Shown: piece by piece, positions 1-10,453 of the stretch
Layout: every line of letters starts with the position of its first letter
Position numbering within the stretch: position 1 is the stretch's first letter
Source: Sanderia malayensis
Taxonomy: Eukaryota > Cnidaria > Scyphozoa > Semaeostomeae > Pelagiidae
Assembly: GCA_013076295.1 (NCBI GenBank)
Contig: RQOL01000828.1
Span: forward strand, 620,001-684,000
Direction: 5' to 3'
Length of the DNA stretch: 64,000 nt
The notes under the pieces: model-generated
Told to the model about the DNA's origin: nothing
Database searches by the model: none
Seen by the model: only the letters and a program-made list of their open reading frames with translations
Translations under genes and position numbers: made by a program

Positions 1-131
1 TCTCTAATCTTATTCGTAATCTTAATCTATTGAATTCTCTATACGTTTACCGTTAAATACGATATATCACGTGATCGTTTACGTAAATCCGTTCTCTAAC
101 TACTACAACCACAACAACAACCTTTACAACA
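1..131 (-). repeat. 3' LTR of the BEL element, partial
   Basis: This is the last 131 bases of the LTR seen in full at 5874-6159. It ends in ACAACA at 131. The minus-strand polypurine tract CCGGGGGAGTG lies directly upstream of it in element orientation (132-142). Confidence 0.9.
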
Positions 132-262
132 CACTCCCCCGGTTGTTTAAACCGTTAAACAACATCATATGACTAAATATTTCGAATTACAAGATAATAT
201 AATACTCTATAATCTAAAATGCAAAGTTGAAAATATAATAAAAGTTCCTTTAACTGCGGATA

Positions 263-3200
263 CTAAAAAGCCTTTAAGTTGTCCCTCCTGGTTAGTTCTG
301 CGATAACTGCTGCGGATCGTTTTGGCCTACCAGATGCTGTATCTGGCTTGCCTTGCGCTTGCGCTGCCTTTGGTTTGCTTTGCTGACAAGTAACAGATTC
401 CTGCAGATTGCTATTACCGCCTTGATCGTTAGCGTTGTTAGTAGGAATTTCTAGTGGTATTAACAATTTCAAAGCTCGATTTAATACCTTCTTACCTTCT
501 GTTGATGCAACCTGCACCTTGGCTGCTCTGACTGATCCATCTTTTCCTTTGAACAGATCAATTACTTTAGCTAATTTCCAGAAATTTCTTTTCTTCTGAT
601 CGTTTCTAAGAATAACAATATCGTTAACGTTTATAATAGGTTCCTTGCTCACTCCTTGTGGTCTGAAAGCCTGTAGAAGAGACATTAAATATTCTTTCTT
701 CCATTTGTTGGTGAATTGCGCCAACAGTCTTCGGTGGTATCGTCCTCTTTTTGATAGACTTTCGTATGTACTCAAAATTTCCGCTGTATTTTCTGATGGC
801 AAACATTGTAAGTTCCTGCCATTGATCAATTGGGAAGGGGTTAATGCGTACGTTATGCCATCCGTGTCGTCTGCAATGTATGTCAGTGGTCGTGCGTTAA
901 TTACAGACTCAACTTCTGTTACAAGTGTACTTAATTCGTAATATGTCAAGTTGGCTTGGCCAATAACCTTATTCAAACACCGTTTTACGCTTCTAATCAG
1001 CCTTTCCCACATGCCCCCTTGCCATGGGGCAAGCTCTATTATGAATTTCCATGTTATTTGGTTGTTTTCCAAATATTCACTTAATCTCGGAGAGCGCTTT
1101 AATTTCTTTATTTCCTTAGCCGCAGCCTTATACGTTTTAGCGTTGTCACTTATCATTAAATGAGGTAAACCTCTTCGCGATGTAAATCTTCTAAATGCTC
1201 TAATAAACGCCTCTCCATCTAGTGACTCTACTAGCTCCAGGTGCACCGCTCTTGTTGCTGCACATGTAAACAAGCACACATAGCATTTCATTTCTCCTTT
1301 ATTTTCTACAATCAACGGTCCTGCAAAGTCTACTCCTACGTTTTTGAATGGAGGCCCGTCATCTACTCGAAATTCTGGTAGATCTGTGCTGAATTTGGTC
1401 TTAAACGCTCTCCCTTCAAGTTTCTTACACAGTGTACAAATTCTTATCAATTTCTTTGTCACTTCTCTCCCCCGGATTACCCAATATTTCTCTCTTACTA
1501 AATTCAAAGTGTCATTGACTCCATTATGCATGACCTTACTGTGACACTCCTTTACTATCAATTCGGACAACTTACTTTTAGCTGGCAACAATATCGGTCT
1601 CTTGCTTTCATACGGTATGTTAGCATTATTCATTCTACTTCTGCAACGTAACACGTTTGTTTCGTCTAGATACAGATTAAACTGATTTACATATAGGGGA
1701 ATTCTCTTTTCGCCCTTTCTAGTTTCTGTCAATTCTAAGAATTCGATTTCGTTTTTGAATGCTTCCCCTTGGACACACTTAATCAACCTCGTTTCTGCGT
1801 TTATCATTTCTGAAGCCTTAAAACCTTGCTCGTAATTTCGATTCGCTTTATTTCGTAAATTATCAATAAACCTTAACACCCATGCCACTGTTCGGATCAA
1901 TTTGTTCTTGTTACTGAATCGATCTATTTCAATTAATTCCTTTACCCGAGCTTCCGAAAACATAACATGTGTTACAAATGGTTCATGTTTCCTTTTTTCT
2001 TTCATTGCTTCGCTCATGTCGTTGTCTTGTGGGAATGTTGGCCATTCATCATTGTTATTCTTCAAGAACTGGGGACCCTCCCACCAAAAAAGATCGGGCT
2101 CAAAACACTTTTTATAATTCCCTCGAGATGGTAAATCGGCTGGGTTTTGTGTTCCCGGACAATAAAACCATTGTTCACGTTCTGTTGTTTTGACAATTTC
2201 GTTTACTCGATTAGTAACATAGGGTGTCCATACCTTATTATTCTTAATCCAACACAGTGCTGCAACTGAGTCAACCCAATAATAGGTGTCTATGTTTTCA
2301 AAGCCCAATTCGTTTGAAACAATATCCTTTAAATTGTTAACCAATTTTGCTAACAAAAGAGCCGCTGATAATTCTAACCTTGGGATTGTTTGTTTTTTCA
2401 TAGGATTGACCTTGGCCTTACTTGCTAAAAACTTTATATCAATTTCCCCTGACTCGTAGATAACTCTTAAATATACGACACAACCTTGTGCTTTATCGCT
2501 CGCGTCCGAAAATCCATGGATCTCAACCCTCTGTACTTCCTTATCCTTATGAAATACACATCTGGGTACGCTTATATCGTGCAGTTTTCTCAACTCGGAA
2601 ATCAATTTTTGATACTCTGCTAAAAATGGTTCTTTTAAACCTTCATCCCATCCAACCTTGTTTATACACAGTTCTTGAAAGAGTGATTTCAAATTAATCG
2701 TAAAGATGCTCAATGATCCCAAAGGGTCAAAAATTTTAGCAGCAATCTTCAGCAAAGATCGTTTTGTTTTGGGTAGCATTTCGGCAAATTCGACAATTCC
2801 CATTAAATCGTAATAAAATACATCTAAATCATTATTCCAATTCATTCCTAAAATCTTTGTATTCCGTTGTGACTCGTGTTTCGTGGTTTTTTCGTTTAAT
2901 TCTGATTTGTTAGATACGTCATTATCCTTTTGTTCTCGGTTATGTATTTCCTTTATCAGGTCCTTGTCGTTACTTGCCCATTTACGTAAATTAAATCCCC
3001 CCTCGGCCAAAATCATTTTGGATGTCTCATAAATTTCCAAAGCTTCTTGTTTCGTTGTTGCGACACAGGACATATCGTCAGCATACAATCTATTCAAAAC
3101 TTTGCATACTTCAGGAAATCGTTTTTCGTATTGTGCTACATGCTTTCTTATTGTTTCACCTAGTATTGAAGGGCTACTTGTTAATCCAAACACTAATCTC

Positions 3201-5785
3201 TTATGCCTCAATTCTATTATTGACGGATTTGGTTTACTTACATCGTCAAACCAGAGAAACCTCAGTTTGTCCTTATCTGAGTCATGAATTTGTATTTGAA
3301 GAAATGCTTTCTCTATGTCGGCTGTCATTGCAATCGGTTTCATTCGGAAACGAATCAATGTATCAAACAGTAAAGGCATGTAGTTGGTTCCGATTTCTAG
3401 CCTATCATTAAGTGATGGAGACTCCTTATTCATCCTTGCGGAACCATCAAAAACCACCCTGAGTTTAGTTGTCTCCCGGTCGCGTCTTACTACACCATGA
3501 TGACATAGATAATGCAATTCATTATTTCCTGTTTTTCGATTTGCCGGTGGCACCTTTTCGATAATGCCCTTAGCAATTTGGTCTTGAAAATAATCATCAT
3601 ATTCCTTAAGCAATTCTGGTGTTTTTCTCAAATGTGAATGCAACGAGTTTAAACGACTTTTACTTAACTCATACTGATTATCAAATTGCTTATCTTCAAA
3701 TTGAGATTTCCAAGGAAGACTCACCTCGTATCTTGAATCGTCCTTGTTGAATTGAATCTGCATTCCTGGTAACTGATCTTCACCCTTCGGCTGCCCTACG
3801 GCATTCGGTATTTCGTCTTGTGTAAGCCCGCAGGCTTCTTGATTCCAAAATTTGTTCAAAGATTCCACGATTTCTTGATTTTCATCTACTACTTCACTGC
3901 TGGAGGGAATAACATCTAAAACTACATGAGAACTGACATTAAAGCAAAACGATCTTTCATTCTCGTATGAAACTGGGCCTGACAAAAGCCATCCCAGCTT
4001 ACTGGACATAGCAGTAGGTCCAGTACCGCCCTTAATAGATTCACCTGTAACAAAATCAAAGTAATAGTTTGCTCCAATTAGTAGGTTAATATTCTTATCT
4101 TTACGGTTGTAGCTATCTGCAAGTTTCAGGCCTGCCAAGTGCGCGTATTCGCTTACGCATACGCTGTTCGTTATCGGAGAACATATCGTTGGAAAGCTTA
4201 AAGCCTTAATCGGAATTACTCCTTCATCTATCTCAATATTGACTGTAACTAACTCACTCTCATTTTTAATTTTCTTATCTGTACCAAAGGTATTTACATT
4301 AACAGTCTCTTTTTTCTCACCTTTCAACCCAAGTTTCTTCTTTAGTTCTTCTGTGATGTAGCTTCGTTGACTTCCTCCATCGAATAAGATATTTATCTTT
4401 GTCTTCTTTGTCTTGTCGTCTCCATATACTATTGCTTGGGCTGTTTGCAACAGCACTCCTTCTCGTCCCTTAGATGCCATCGTCGACGTGCTTTCCTCTT
4501 CTTTGGCCTTTACTTCTTCGTGTTTCTCTCCTTCGCATATGGCCGTGTTGTGTCTTCTCCCACAATCTCTGCATTTGATTGTGCTTTGACATCTTTTTGC
4601 CGTATGACCAATCTTCAGGCATAAGAAGCAGCGTCTTGTGTTCTTCAACAATTCTTTACGTTTCGTGACATCTTGTACTACTGTACAATTCGAAGCATAG
4701 TGAGCATTTTTGCAGAAGAAGCACTGGATCTGTCTCTGTTTGTCTGCTGTTACGAAAGCTCTTGTTGTACCGCTTACTTGCTGCTGTGAAGCTCTGTCTG
4801 GCCTTCTATCGTTCATCTTCACCTTTGTACTCACTTCTCTTGCTTCGATCTCTTTCCTCACGATCTCTAGTATTTCTTCTATGTCCCACACATCTTCTGT
4901 TGTCTTCCTCGCAACTTCTATCGCAATTTCGCTCGGTAGTCTGGTCATTACTACTGGAACTAAAAGGCTTCCATACTCCTTTGATGTCACTCCTAGCGAT
5001 TTCAATCCTCTAATGTGTATATTCAAATTATCATATACTTCCCGAGTTGACATCATCGTTGTCTTATGGCCAAGATTAAGCAGTGCTTGCATGTGGGAGC
5101 TAATGATTTGCTGTGTTTTCCCAAATCGTGTCTTCAAAATTTCTTTCACTTCATCGTAATTACCTTCCGTCAAATCCATGCCTTCGATTGCTTTATAAGC
5201 CTGTCCTTCCAACGCGTTGACTAGGTAACTCATCTTCTGGATTTTCGGTAATTCTTCGTTCTCATCAATTGTGCATGTGAAGGACTGCCAGAATGCTTGA
5301 AATCTCATCACATCGCCGTTAAACTTTCCCAGGCTGAACTTCGGTAGTCTTATTCCCGTTAGCATTCTGCTGTTACTTGATGTGTGACTGTGGTTAAGAG
5401 GATTTGGCGTTGAACTTCTTCTTTCGTGTACGTTCTGACTCGTTAATCTGATCCTTAGTCCATCAAGCCTTGTGACGATCTCTGTGATATTCGTATTAAT
5501 TTCGTCCGATTCTTCCACTTCTCTTTCAATGTCTTCTAGATCGCACAGTTCCATAATTTTTTCGTTAAGCTGGTGGAGGTATTTCTTCTTTTCCCTCAAG
5601 GCATTTATCAATGAATCAGCCTTTGTGATCACTGTATCCCGCGGCATATCTTCCGATTCTCTTAATATCATGTATGCCTCTCTCTCTACTTTCGTTACCG
5701 TAGCTCTGTTACCTCCTCGTATTCTTCGTAGTCTGTCCAATCCATTATTGGTTATCTCGCGTTCTTCTGGATCTCTCGTGGCCAT
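263..5785 (-). CDS. BEL/Pao Gag-Pol polyprotein
   Basis: Single open frame of 1840 aa carrying all retrotransposon functions. Seen in order: charged coiled N-terminus; Gag with the LPKFSLGKFNGD region near residue 150 (DUF1759-like); two CCHC knuckles near 355 and 385 (CFFCKNAHYASNC, CFLCLKIGHTAKRC); aspartic protease near 467 with LFDGGS rather than the usual D-S/T-G; reverse transcriptase with YADD near 902; RNase H near 1090; zinc-binding integrase head near 1415; integrase core with VDFAGP, SDNAK and a GGMWERL glutamate near 1485-1595; C-terminal DUF5641-like domain. Order AP-RT-RH-IN and DUF1758/1759-type Gag/AP identify BEL/Pao. No stop or frameshift, so it could be active. DGGS in the protease is worth noting: the catalytic D and final G-S remain. 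Confidence 0.95.
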   Translation of the reverse strand: MATRDPEEREITNNGLDRLRRIRGGNRATVTKVEREAYMILRESEDMPRDTVITKADSLINALREKKKYLHQLNEKIMELCDLEDIEREVEESDEINTNITEIVTRLDGLRIRLTSQNVHERRSSTPNPLNHSHTSSNSRMLTGIRLPKFSLGKFNGDVMRFQAFWQSFTCTIDENEELPKIQKMSYLVNALEGQAYKAIEGMDLTEGNYDEVKEILKTRFGKTQQIISSHMQALLNLGHKTTMMSTREVYDNLNIHIRGLKSLGVTSKEYGSLLVPVVMTRLPSEIAIEVARKTTEDVWDIEEILEIVRKEIEAREVSTKVKMNDRRPDRASQQQVSGTTRAFVTADKQRQIQCFFCKNAHYASNCTVVQDVTKRKELLKNTRRCFLCLKIGHTAKRCQSTIKCRDCGRRHNTAICEGEKHEEVKAKEEESTSTMASKGREGVLLQTAQAIVYGDDKTKKTKINILFDGGSQRSYITEELKKKLGLKGEKKETVNVNTFGTDKKIKNESELVTVNIEIDEGVIPIKALSFPTICSPITNSVCVSEYAHLAGLKLADSYNRKDKNINLLIGANYYFDFVTGESIKGGTGPTAMSSKLGWLLSGPVSYENERSFCFNVSSHVVLDVIPSSSEVVDENQEIVESLNKFWNQEACGLTQDEIPNAVGQPKGEDQLPGMQIQFNKDDSRYEVSLPWKSQFEDKQFDNQYELSKSRLNSLHSHLRKTPELLKEYDDYFQDQIAKGIIEKVPPANRKTGNNELHYLCHHGVVRRDRETTKLRVVFDGSARMNKESPSLNDRLEIGTNYMPLLFDTLIRFRMKPIAMTADIEKAFLQIQIHDSDKDKLRFLWFDDVSKPNPSIIELRHKRLVFGLTSSPSILGETIRKHVAQYEKRFPEVCKVLNRLYADDMSCVATTKQEALEIYETSKMILAEGGFNLRKWASNDKDLIKEIHNREQKDNDVSNKSELNEKTTKHESQRNTKILGMNWNNDLDVFYYDLMGIVEFAEMLPKTKRSLLKIAAKIFDPLGSLSIFTINLKSLFQELCINKVGWDEGLKEPFLAEYQKLISELRKLHDISVPRCVFHKDKEVQRVEIHGFSDASDKAQGCVVYLRVIYESGEIDIKFLASKAKVNPMKKQTIPRLELSAALLLAKLVNNLKDIVSNELGFENIDTYYWVDSVAALCWIKNNKVWTPYVTNRVNEIVKTTEREQWFYCPGTQNPADLPSRGNYKKCFEPDLFWWEGPQFLKNNNDEWPTFPQDNDMSEAMKEKRKHEPFVTHVMFSEARVKELIEIDRFSNKNKLIRTVAWVLRFIDNLRNKANRNYEQGFKASEMINAETRLIKCVQGEAFKNEIEFLELTETRKGEKRIPLYVNQFNLYLDETNVLRCRSRMNNANIPYESKRPILLPAKSKLSELIVKECHSKVMHNGVNDTLNLVREKYWVIRGREVTKKLIRICTLCKKLEGRAFKTKFSTDLPEFRVDDGPPFKNVGVDFAGPLIVENKGEMKCYVCLFTCAATRAVHLELVESLDGEAFIRAFRRFTSRRGLPHLMISDNAKTYKAAAKEIKKLKRSPRLSEYLENNQITWKFIIELAPWQGGMWERLIRSVKRCLNKVIGQANLTYYELSTLVTEVESVINARPLTYIADDTDGITYALTPSQLINGRNLQCLPSENTAEILSTYESLSKRGRYHRRLLAQFTNKWKKEYLMSLLQAFRPQGVSKEPIINVNDIVILRNDQKKRNFWKLAKVIDLFKGKDGSVRAAKVQVASTEGKKVLNRALKLLIPLEIPTNNANDQGGNSNLQESVTCQQSKPKAAQAQGKPDTASGRPKRSAAVIAELTRRDNLKAF

Positions 5786-5852
5786 TCTTTTGCCGTTTCT
5801 GCTTAAATTCTAATCTTCAACATTCAAAGTCTTCCTTGTTAATTCTGCTCCT

Positions 5853-5870
5853 GCCCCACGTTGGGCGCCA
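5853..5870 (-). promoter_or_regulatory. tRNA-Lys primer-binding site of the BEL element
   Basis: Read on the minus strand, 3 nt after the 5' LTR, is TGGCGCCCAACGTGGGGC. This is the 18-nt complement of the 3' end of tRNA-Lys(CUU), the lysine-1,2 primer used by several retroelements. It primes minus-strand DNA synthesis. Confidence 0.85.
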
Positions 5871-5873
5871 TTA

Positions 5874-6159
5874 TGTTGTATTCAGGGTTTGGAACAGGAG
5901 AAATAACACTGAAGCCTTTTACTCTTTTCTTTATAAATATATACAGAACATTATATCTCGAACTAAACCATCTGTATAATCATACATTCACGACTCTACC
6001 TCTATTCGCGAGAGTCTGTTTCCTATCTTCTCTAATCTTATTCGTAATCTTAATCTATTGAATTCTCTATACGTTTACCGTTAAATACGATATACCACGT
6101 GATCGTTTACGTAAATCCGTTCTCTAACTACTATAACCACAACAACAACCTTTACAACA
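5874..6159 (-). repeat. 5' LTR of the BEL element
   Basis: 286-bp LTR bounded by TGTTGT and ACAACA, giving the TG..CA ends of an LTR. It should hold the promoter and polyadenylation signals of the element. Right flank begins ATCAA at 6160. Confidence 0.88.
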
Positions 6160-6568
6160 ATCAAACTCAAAGTCAGAAGATAACCGTTCAAAGTGTTTTG
6201 CCGAAAGAAATGCAATGCAATCTCTGTTTATGGCAGTCATTTGACCACAGAAATTTGGGTATCTTAACAAAATGCAATTAATCTTAAAATGAAAATGAAC
6301 ATTTTGCGGATACGGGCTGCAATTGCAAACCAATTGTCCTGATGTTCGGTCGCGATAAAACCTGTGGTCTCGGCAGAATACAACAACATCGTCAGGCGGA
6401 CCAGACGGTGGGTTTTATTTTCATATTTCCACTTTTCTCCTTCGACGACTCTTCTCTACTCCCTTTGTTTGCCTCTTACTGGCCTTTGTCATTGGTGTCA
6501 GAAGCTTTTGTTTTTTCGTCTTTTGTTCTGCCTCTCAGGAGTGTTGTTCGACAGGTTTCACGTCACGC
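6160..6568. other. Sequence without recognised feature
   Basis: I see no gene, repeat or element here. The overlapping short ORFs on the plus strand have no recognisable domain. Confidence 0.5.
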
Positions 6569-6577
6569 GTACTTCAC

Positions 6578-8339
6578 GGTGCCCACCTCATGCCATCCCT
6601 CAGAATTACCTTCGTGACGTCATTGAAAAAAGCGAATACGAAAATTTTCTGTCAATCACCGACGGATAACCGACGGGCATGACCGGCAATTTCTTTCTCG
6701 GGGATTCGACCTGAGCTATGACCTCGCTACGACAAATTCAAAATTTGGCGGGAATATTAAGTAATTTAAATCATGAGGATGATTTACTATTACCCAATTT
6801 CTTTCTATTTAAATATTAAAACAATAAAGCATTGTTGAACAAAAACTACATTTTACATTTAACTTTAAAGTATATAATTTATACCAAATGGAAAGCTGCT
6901 ATACCAGATAATTTATTTAATAACAAAACTATAGACAGGTCAAGAATAAAAACAAGGCTTGGTTTTACAAGCTGGCTTTCCTATCATATAATGTTTCACT
7001 AGATGCTAGATTCATTTCAATGCAAGTTAAAAATGTTATTAACTGTGACAGGGTTGAAAAATCATTAAAAATATACTGCATATACATGCATAGTATCACA
7101 ATATATCTAGCAATGCATGTATATTTGTGAAAATGCACATTTTTTGACAATTCCCTGTCAAGGGGTCTTTGAAAGGGACATTTGATGGAGTTGCATAAAT
7201 CCAAAATTAATTCATCATAGAAGGCAAAATGCTTATAAACGTTGACTCTTTCCACAAAAATTATTCAACAAATAATATTTGATAAAGTCTAAATTTATAA
7301 AAGTTAATTCATGAAACACACAAGTTCATTTCATTTTCATTATACGGAACATTGGGCTATCTTGTTTTTGAATGATTCTTTTAAAAAAGCCTTTCAAATA
7401 GACGTAATATGTTTATGTTTTAACGTACATACAAATGGTTGTTGTCTATCTCTGATAGGCTTTTTGCAAAGAGAAGCTAATTTGCTATGTTTCATGATGC
7501 ACACAAATGGGCTGTTTTGCAGTTTTGTTTGGATAGGTTCTGTACAAACTTCATTCAGTAGGTATGGTTTTAGGGTACAGACTGTATATATAATAGTATT
7601 AAGTCGTTTCCCACTTTTTGATAACAAAATCTACATTTCATTTTGTTCGATTGCCATTCATTTTTAAACACTCACACGCTAACTAAATTGATATATTAAA
7701 TTTAATAATTTTGGGAGCTTTCACCTCACATCTGAGGTCTCCTCAGCCAACATATCAATTTAGTTAGCGTGTGAGTGTTTAAAAATGAATGGCAATCGAA
7801 CAAAATGAAATGTAGTTTAGGATATAACACTCGGGAGTCAATAAGAATTTTAGCAGAATCTGCTAAAAGAAGAAATATTGATAACAAAATCATCGTTCCA
7901 TTTAGTACTGCACTGCGTGGACAAAAAACTCAACAGTCCCATCTACAGTATTTAAAATTAAAACATATCAAAAATCCATATATGTTAGCTAGGGCCTAGC
8001 CAGCTATTTTTGGGCAAGCAAACTGTCCTTCTCTAAAAGCCTACTGAGGCAGTGATAAACAATCATCGACTTTGCTCTCATACGCTCTTGCTAGCATCGT
8101 TTGCGCTGAACTTGTTTTTGTCTTCACTGGCATTGAAAAGCTTAGTGAAGGTGAAATGACAAAAAATCCACCGCCATTGTGAAAGTTTGTGCAGCTCCGT
8201 CGGTCTCGGTCACCGGTCGGTGCTGGCTGTTCCCTCGCACTCGCACCGCACAATCGTTAACAAAAACTATACTCGGTCGGGACGAAAATTAAGGTGACGT
8301 CACAAAGGTAATTCTGAGGGATGGCATGTAGTGGGCACC
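6578..8339. mobile_element. Non-autonomous DNA transposon with 45-bp TIRs and 9-bp TSD
   Basis: The ends are inverted repeats starting GGTGCCCAC: 6578-6622 and 8295-8339 agree at 42 of 45 positions. They are flanked by a perfect 9-bp direct repeat, GTACTTCAC, at 6569-6577 and 8340-8348. A 9-bp duplication points to a Mutator-like element, but no transposase is visible in the 1762 bp. The interior carries a separate 64-bp inverted repeat (7631-7815) and short ORFs I do not recognise. Confidence 0.85.
7631..7815. repeat. Perfect 64-bp inverted repeat with 57-bp spacer
   Basis: Arms 7631-7694 and 7752-7815 are exact reverse complements. The spacer includes CTGAGGTCTCCTCAG, itself palindromic. 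The structure would extrude as a long hairpin. It lies inside the 9-bp-TSD element and may be a nested foldback or a local inverted duplication. Confidence 0.9.
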
Positions 8340-8348
8340 GTACTTCAC

Positions 8349-9043
8349 TCTTTGAATCTAAATAAACGTGCTGCGGTGAGAAACCCCCTGGCAAACACAT
8401 TTTGAAATGACATAGTCATTCTATGAAAGATCTAATAAATGTTTTGCTGGCTATTACTAAACTTTAAAACTTTATCTTGTTTAAATAAAATTCACTGTTA
8501 TCTTTAGCAAGAGGTGGAGTTTGTGTTACTGGCAAAACTCGAATGAGGGGAACTTAGGGAAGCATGATACTTGTTGTAACTGCAAGGTGTTAGTGTGTGC
8601 TGTGTTCCTATTTGCTAGGAAGAGATGACGTGCGTAGACTTCGCGTACCTATGTTATAAGATGGCGCATCCTTTCTACATTCTTCGAGTTTGTTTCATGG
8701 GGCATAGTATATTTTTTCATTATATGTTATTGGTTAGACGAGTCATTAATTCTGAATTACAGTCTACCCCCTGACCACTAAATTATTGGTGTTGAACAGA
8801 CATCGTTGACAGCTCGCATTGGACGGAGTGATGATACAAACAGCGAATCGGAAGTCATCAAAGCGGGCGATATTCACATTCACAAAATGTATCTGGTCTT
8901 TCCTTGTTTACATACATTAAAACTATAAAATTTACCTTGTTTACCTATTAAGACTGTACATTTTATTTACAGTTATAATAGATAAACGTTTCGTAACGTT
9001 CTATAAACGTTTCCGCATTTATTTAACTGGTAAATTTCATACT
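8349..9043. other. Sequence without recognised feature
   Basis: No gene, RNA or element recognised between the TIR element and the minisatellite. Confidence 0.5.
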
Positions 9044-9153
9044 TCCGTTCTCCGACCGTTCCCCGGTCGTTCCCAGGTTATTCCCCGACCGTTCCCCGAC
9101 CGTTCCCCGGTCGTTCCCAGGTTATTTCGTTCCCCGACCGTTCCCCGTTCCCG
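9044..9153. repeat. 11-bp minisatellite with 44-bp higher-order unit
   Basis: GC-rich array of about ten 11-bp units of type CCGTTCCCCGA. Variants recur in order: CCGTTCCCCGG then TCGTTCCCAGG then TTA occurs at 9056 and again at 9100, so four monomers form a 44-bp higher-order repeat. Confidence 0.85.
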
Positions 9154-9273
9154 CTTTTAGTAATAGCCCACCTATGGCTCATAAAAATAAATACCTCAAA
9201 GGAGAGGAGATGAAAGACGTCGATTGACAACGATATTGGAGATGCCAACCCCATGGGTATTTCACTGCAGGAT

Positions 9274-10179
9274 CTTGTTGGGGAGATGAACATCGTCCGT
9301 TTTCAGGTTGTTCAGAAATTCCCATATCTGCGCAACAGCACTAACGCTTTCTGAAAATCACTCAGATTTCACCGCAACGGAGGAAATCCTTGAGGCTAAG
9401 CTGTGGAGCCAAACTTTTTTGTGGCATCTTTGCGCTAAAATTTTCAACTGGAAAATTATTTTTTCAATTCTTGGAATATTAAGAATATCTCCGGAGCAGT
9501 GAGTACCTTTGCCAAAAGTACGCCTGGACAGATGCTTGGGCCACAAACTTTAGCTAAGCCCTCAAGCTAGGGTTGCATGACCGGGCGCGCGCCTAAGTTA
9601 CGAACAAATTTGACCAACATCAAGGAGCACTCTAACAGAAGTTTAAATATAACTGGAATTATTAGTGCAGAACAAATATATTACACATTATCTTAAAACA
9701 GATTCTGTGCACAAACCAGACTACACGGTAAAAACAAAACTGGAATTCAGCTAAACCAAATGAAACACAACAATCTTTGAACAAAAAGATTCCAAACATA
9801 TCATTTCCTGAACAGAACAAGATCTATGTACATTATATGTAGTGTAGAAAAAGGCTAATGAAAGTAATTCAGTGAGGAGTAATTCAGAGAGTATCGCTAT
9901 TTGATTGTACGAAACAGATAACACGGAATGGTGTTTGCTGTGTTTCTTCATCTACCGACAAATTTGAGCACGATCACGGAAGTGAAGTGAAATGGAACTT
10001 CCGTGATCACTTGTGAACTGAGATTAATCTTGGTTGGCAGTTTTGATTGGCTAATTTCAAAACTTGCATTACCGAAAGATGCGCAATTGCGCAGATATGG
10101 GAATGTTTTGATTGGTAAAACAAAACCGTTGAAATAAAAGACTGAAACAAAGGATGGCCATGTTCATCTCCCCAACAAG
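9274..10179. repeat. Foldback-type inverted repeat pair, possible DNA element
   Basis: CTTGTTGGGGAGATGAACAT at 9274-9293 is exactly inverted at 10160-10179. A second pair, TTCCCATATCTGCGCAA, occurs at 9319-9335 and inverted at 10087-10103. Inner spacing differs on the two sides. I could not fix a target duplication, so the true ends are uncertain. An unrelated 12-bp-arm hairpin lies at 9972-10008. Confidence 0.5.
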
Positions 10180-10453
10180 GTCTGGGATCCGATTCTTATC
10201 AACCAGTCAGCACTTTGCCGTGTGCAAATAACAAGGAATGGATGATTTCTTTCCACATTAACTCTGATTAAATTCGAAATTTAATCACCATTTAATGTTA
10301 TCTCAAAAAATTGGGCGGTTAGCCTACCGGCCCGGATTGCGTGAACAGGGATACGCTTTTACGGTCGGTGTCCCGATTTGCCGTGCAAGTTGTCCGGCCA
10401 CAGAGCACAGAATGTGACCCCACCGATCGTAATATATCTCTGTCTTGTAGAAC

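Larger units (their letters stand above)
1..6159 (-). mobile_element. BEL/Pao LTR retrotransposon, nearly complete (3' LTR cut by window edge)
   Basis: The two outer repeats match: bases 1-131 repeat 6029-6159 with two visible substitutions. Between them lies one uninterrupted minus-strand polyprotein. A primer-binding site abuts the 5' LTR and a purine-rich tract (minus strand, over 132-142) abuts the 3' LTR. LTR ends are TGTTGT/ACAACA. The target duplication cannot be tested because the left LTR leaves the window. Intact ORF and close LTRs suggest a fairly recent, potentially mobile copy. Confidence 0.93.

Noticed and set aside
2791..3411. Plus-strand ORFs antisense to BEL Pol
   Set aside because: Shadow frames of the 1840-aa polyprotein without domains of their own.
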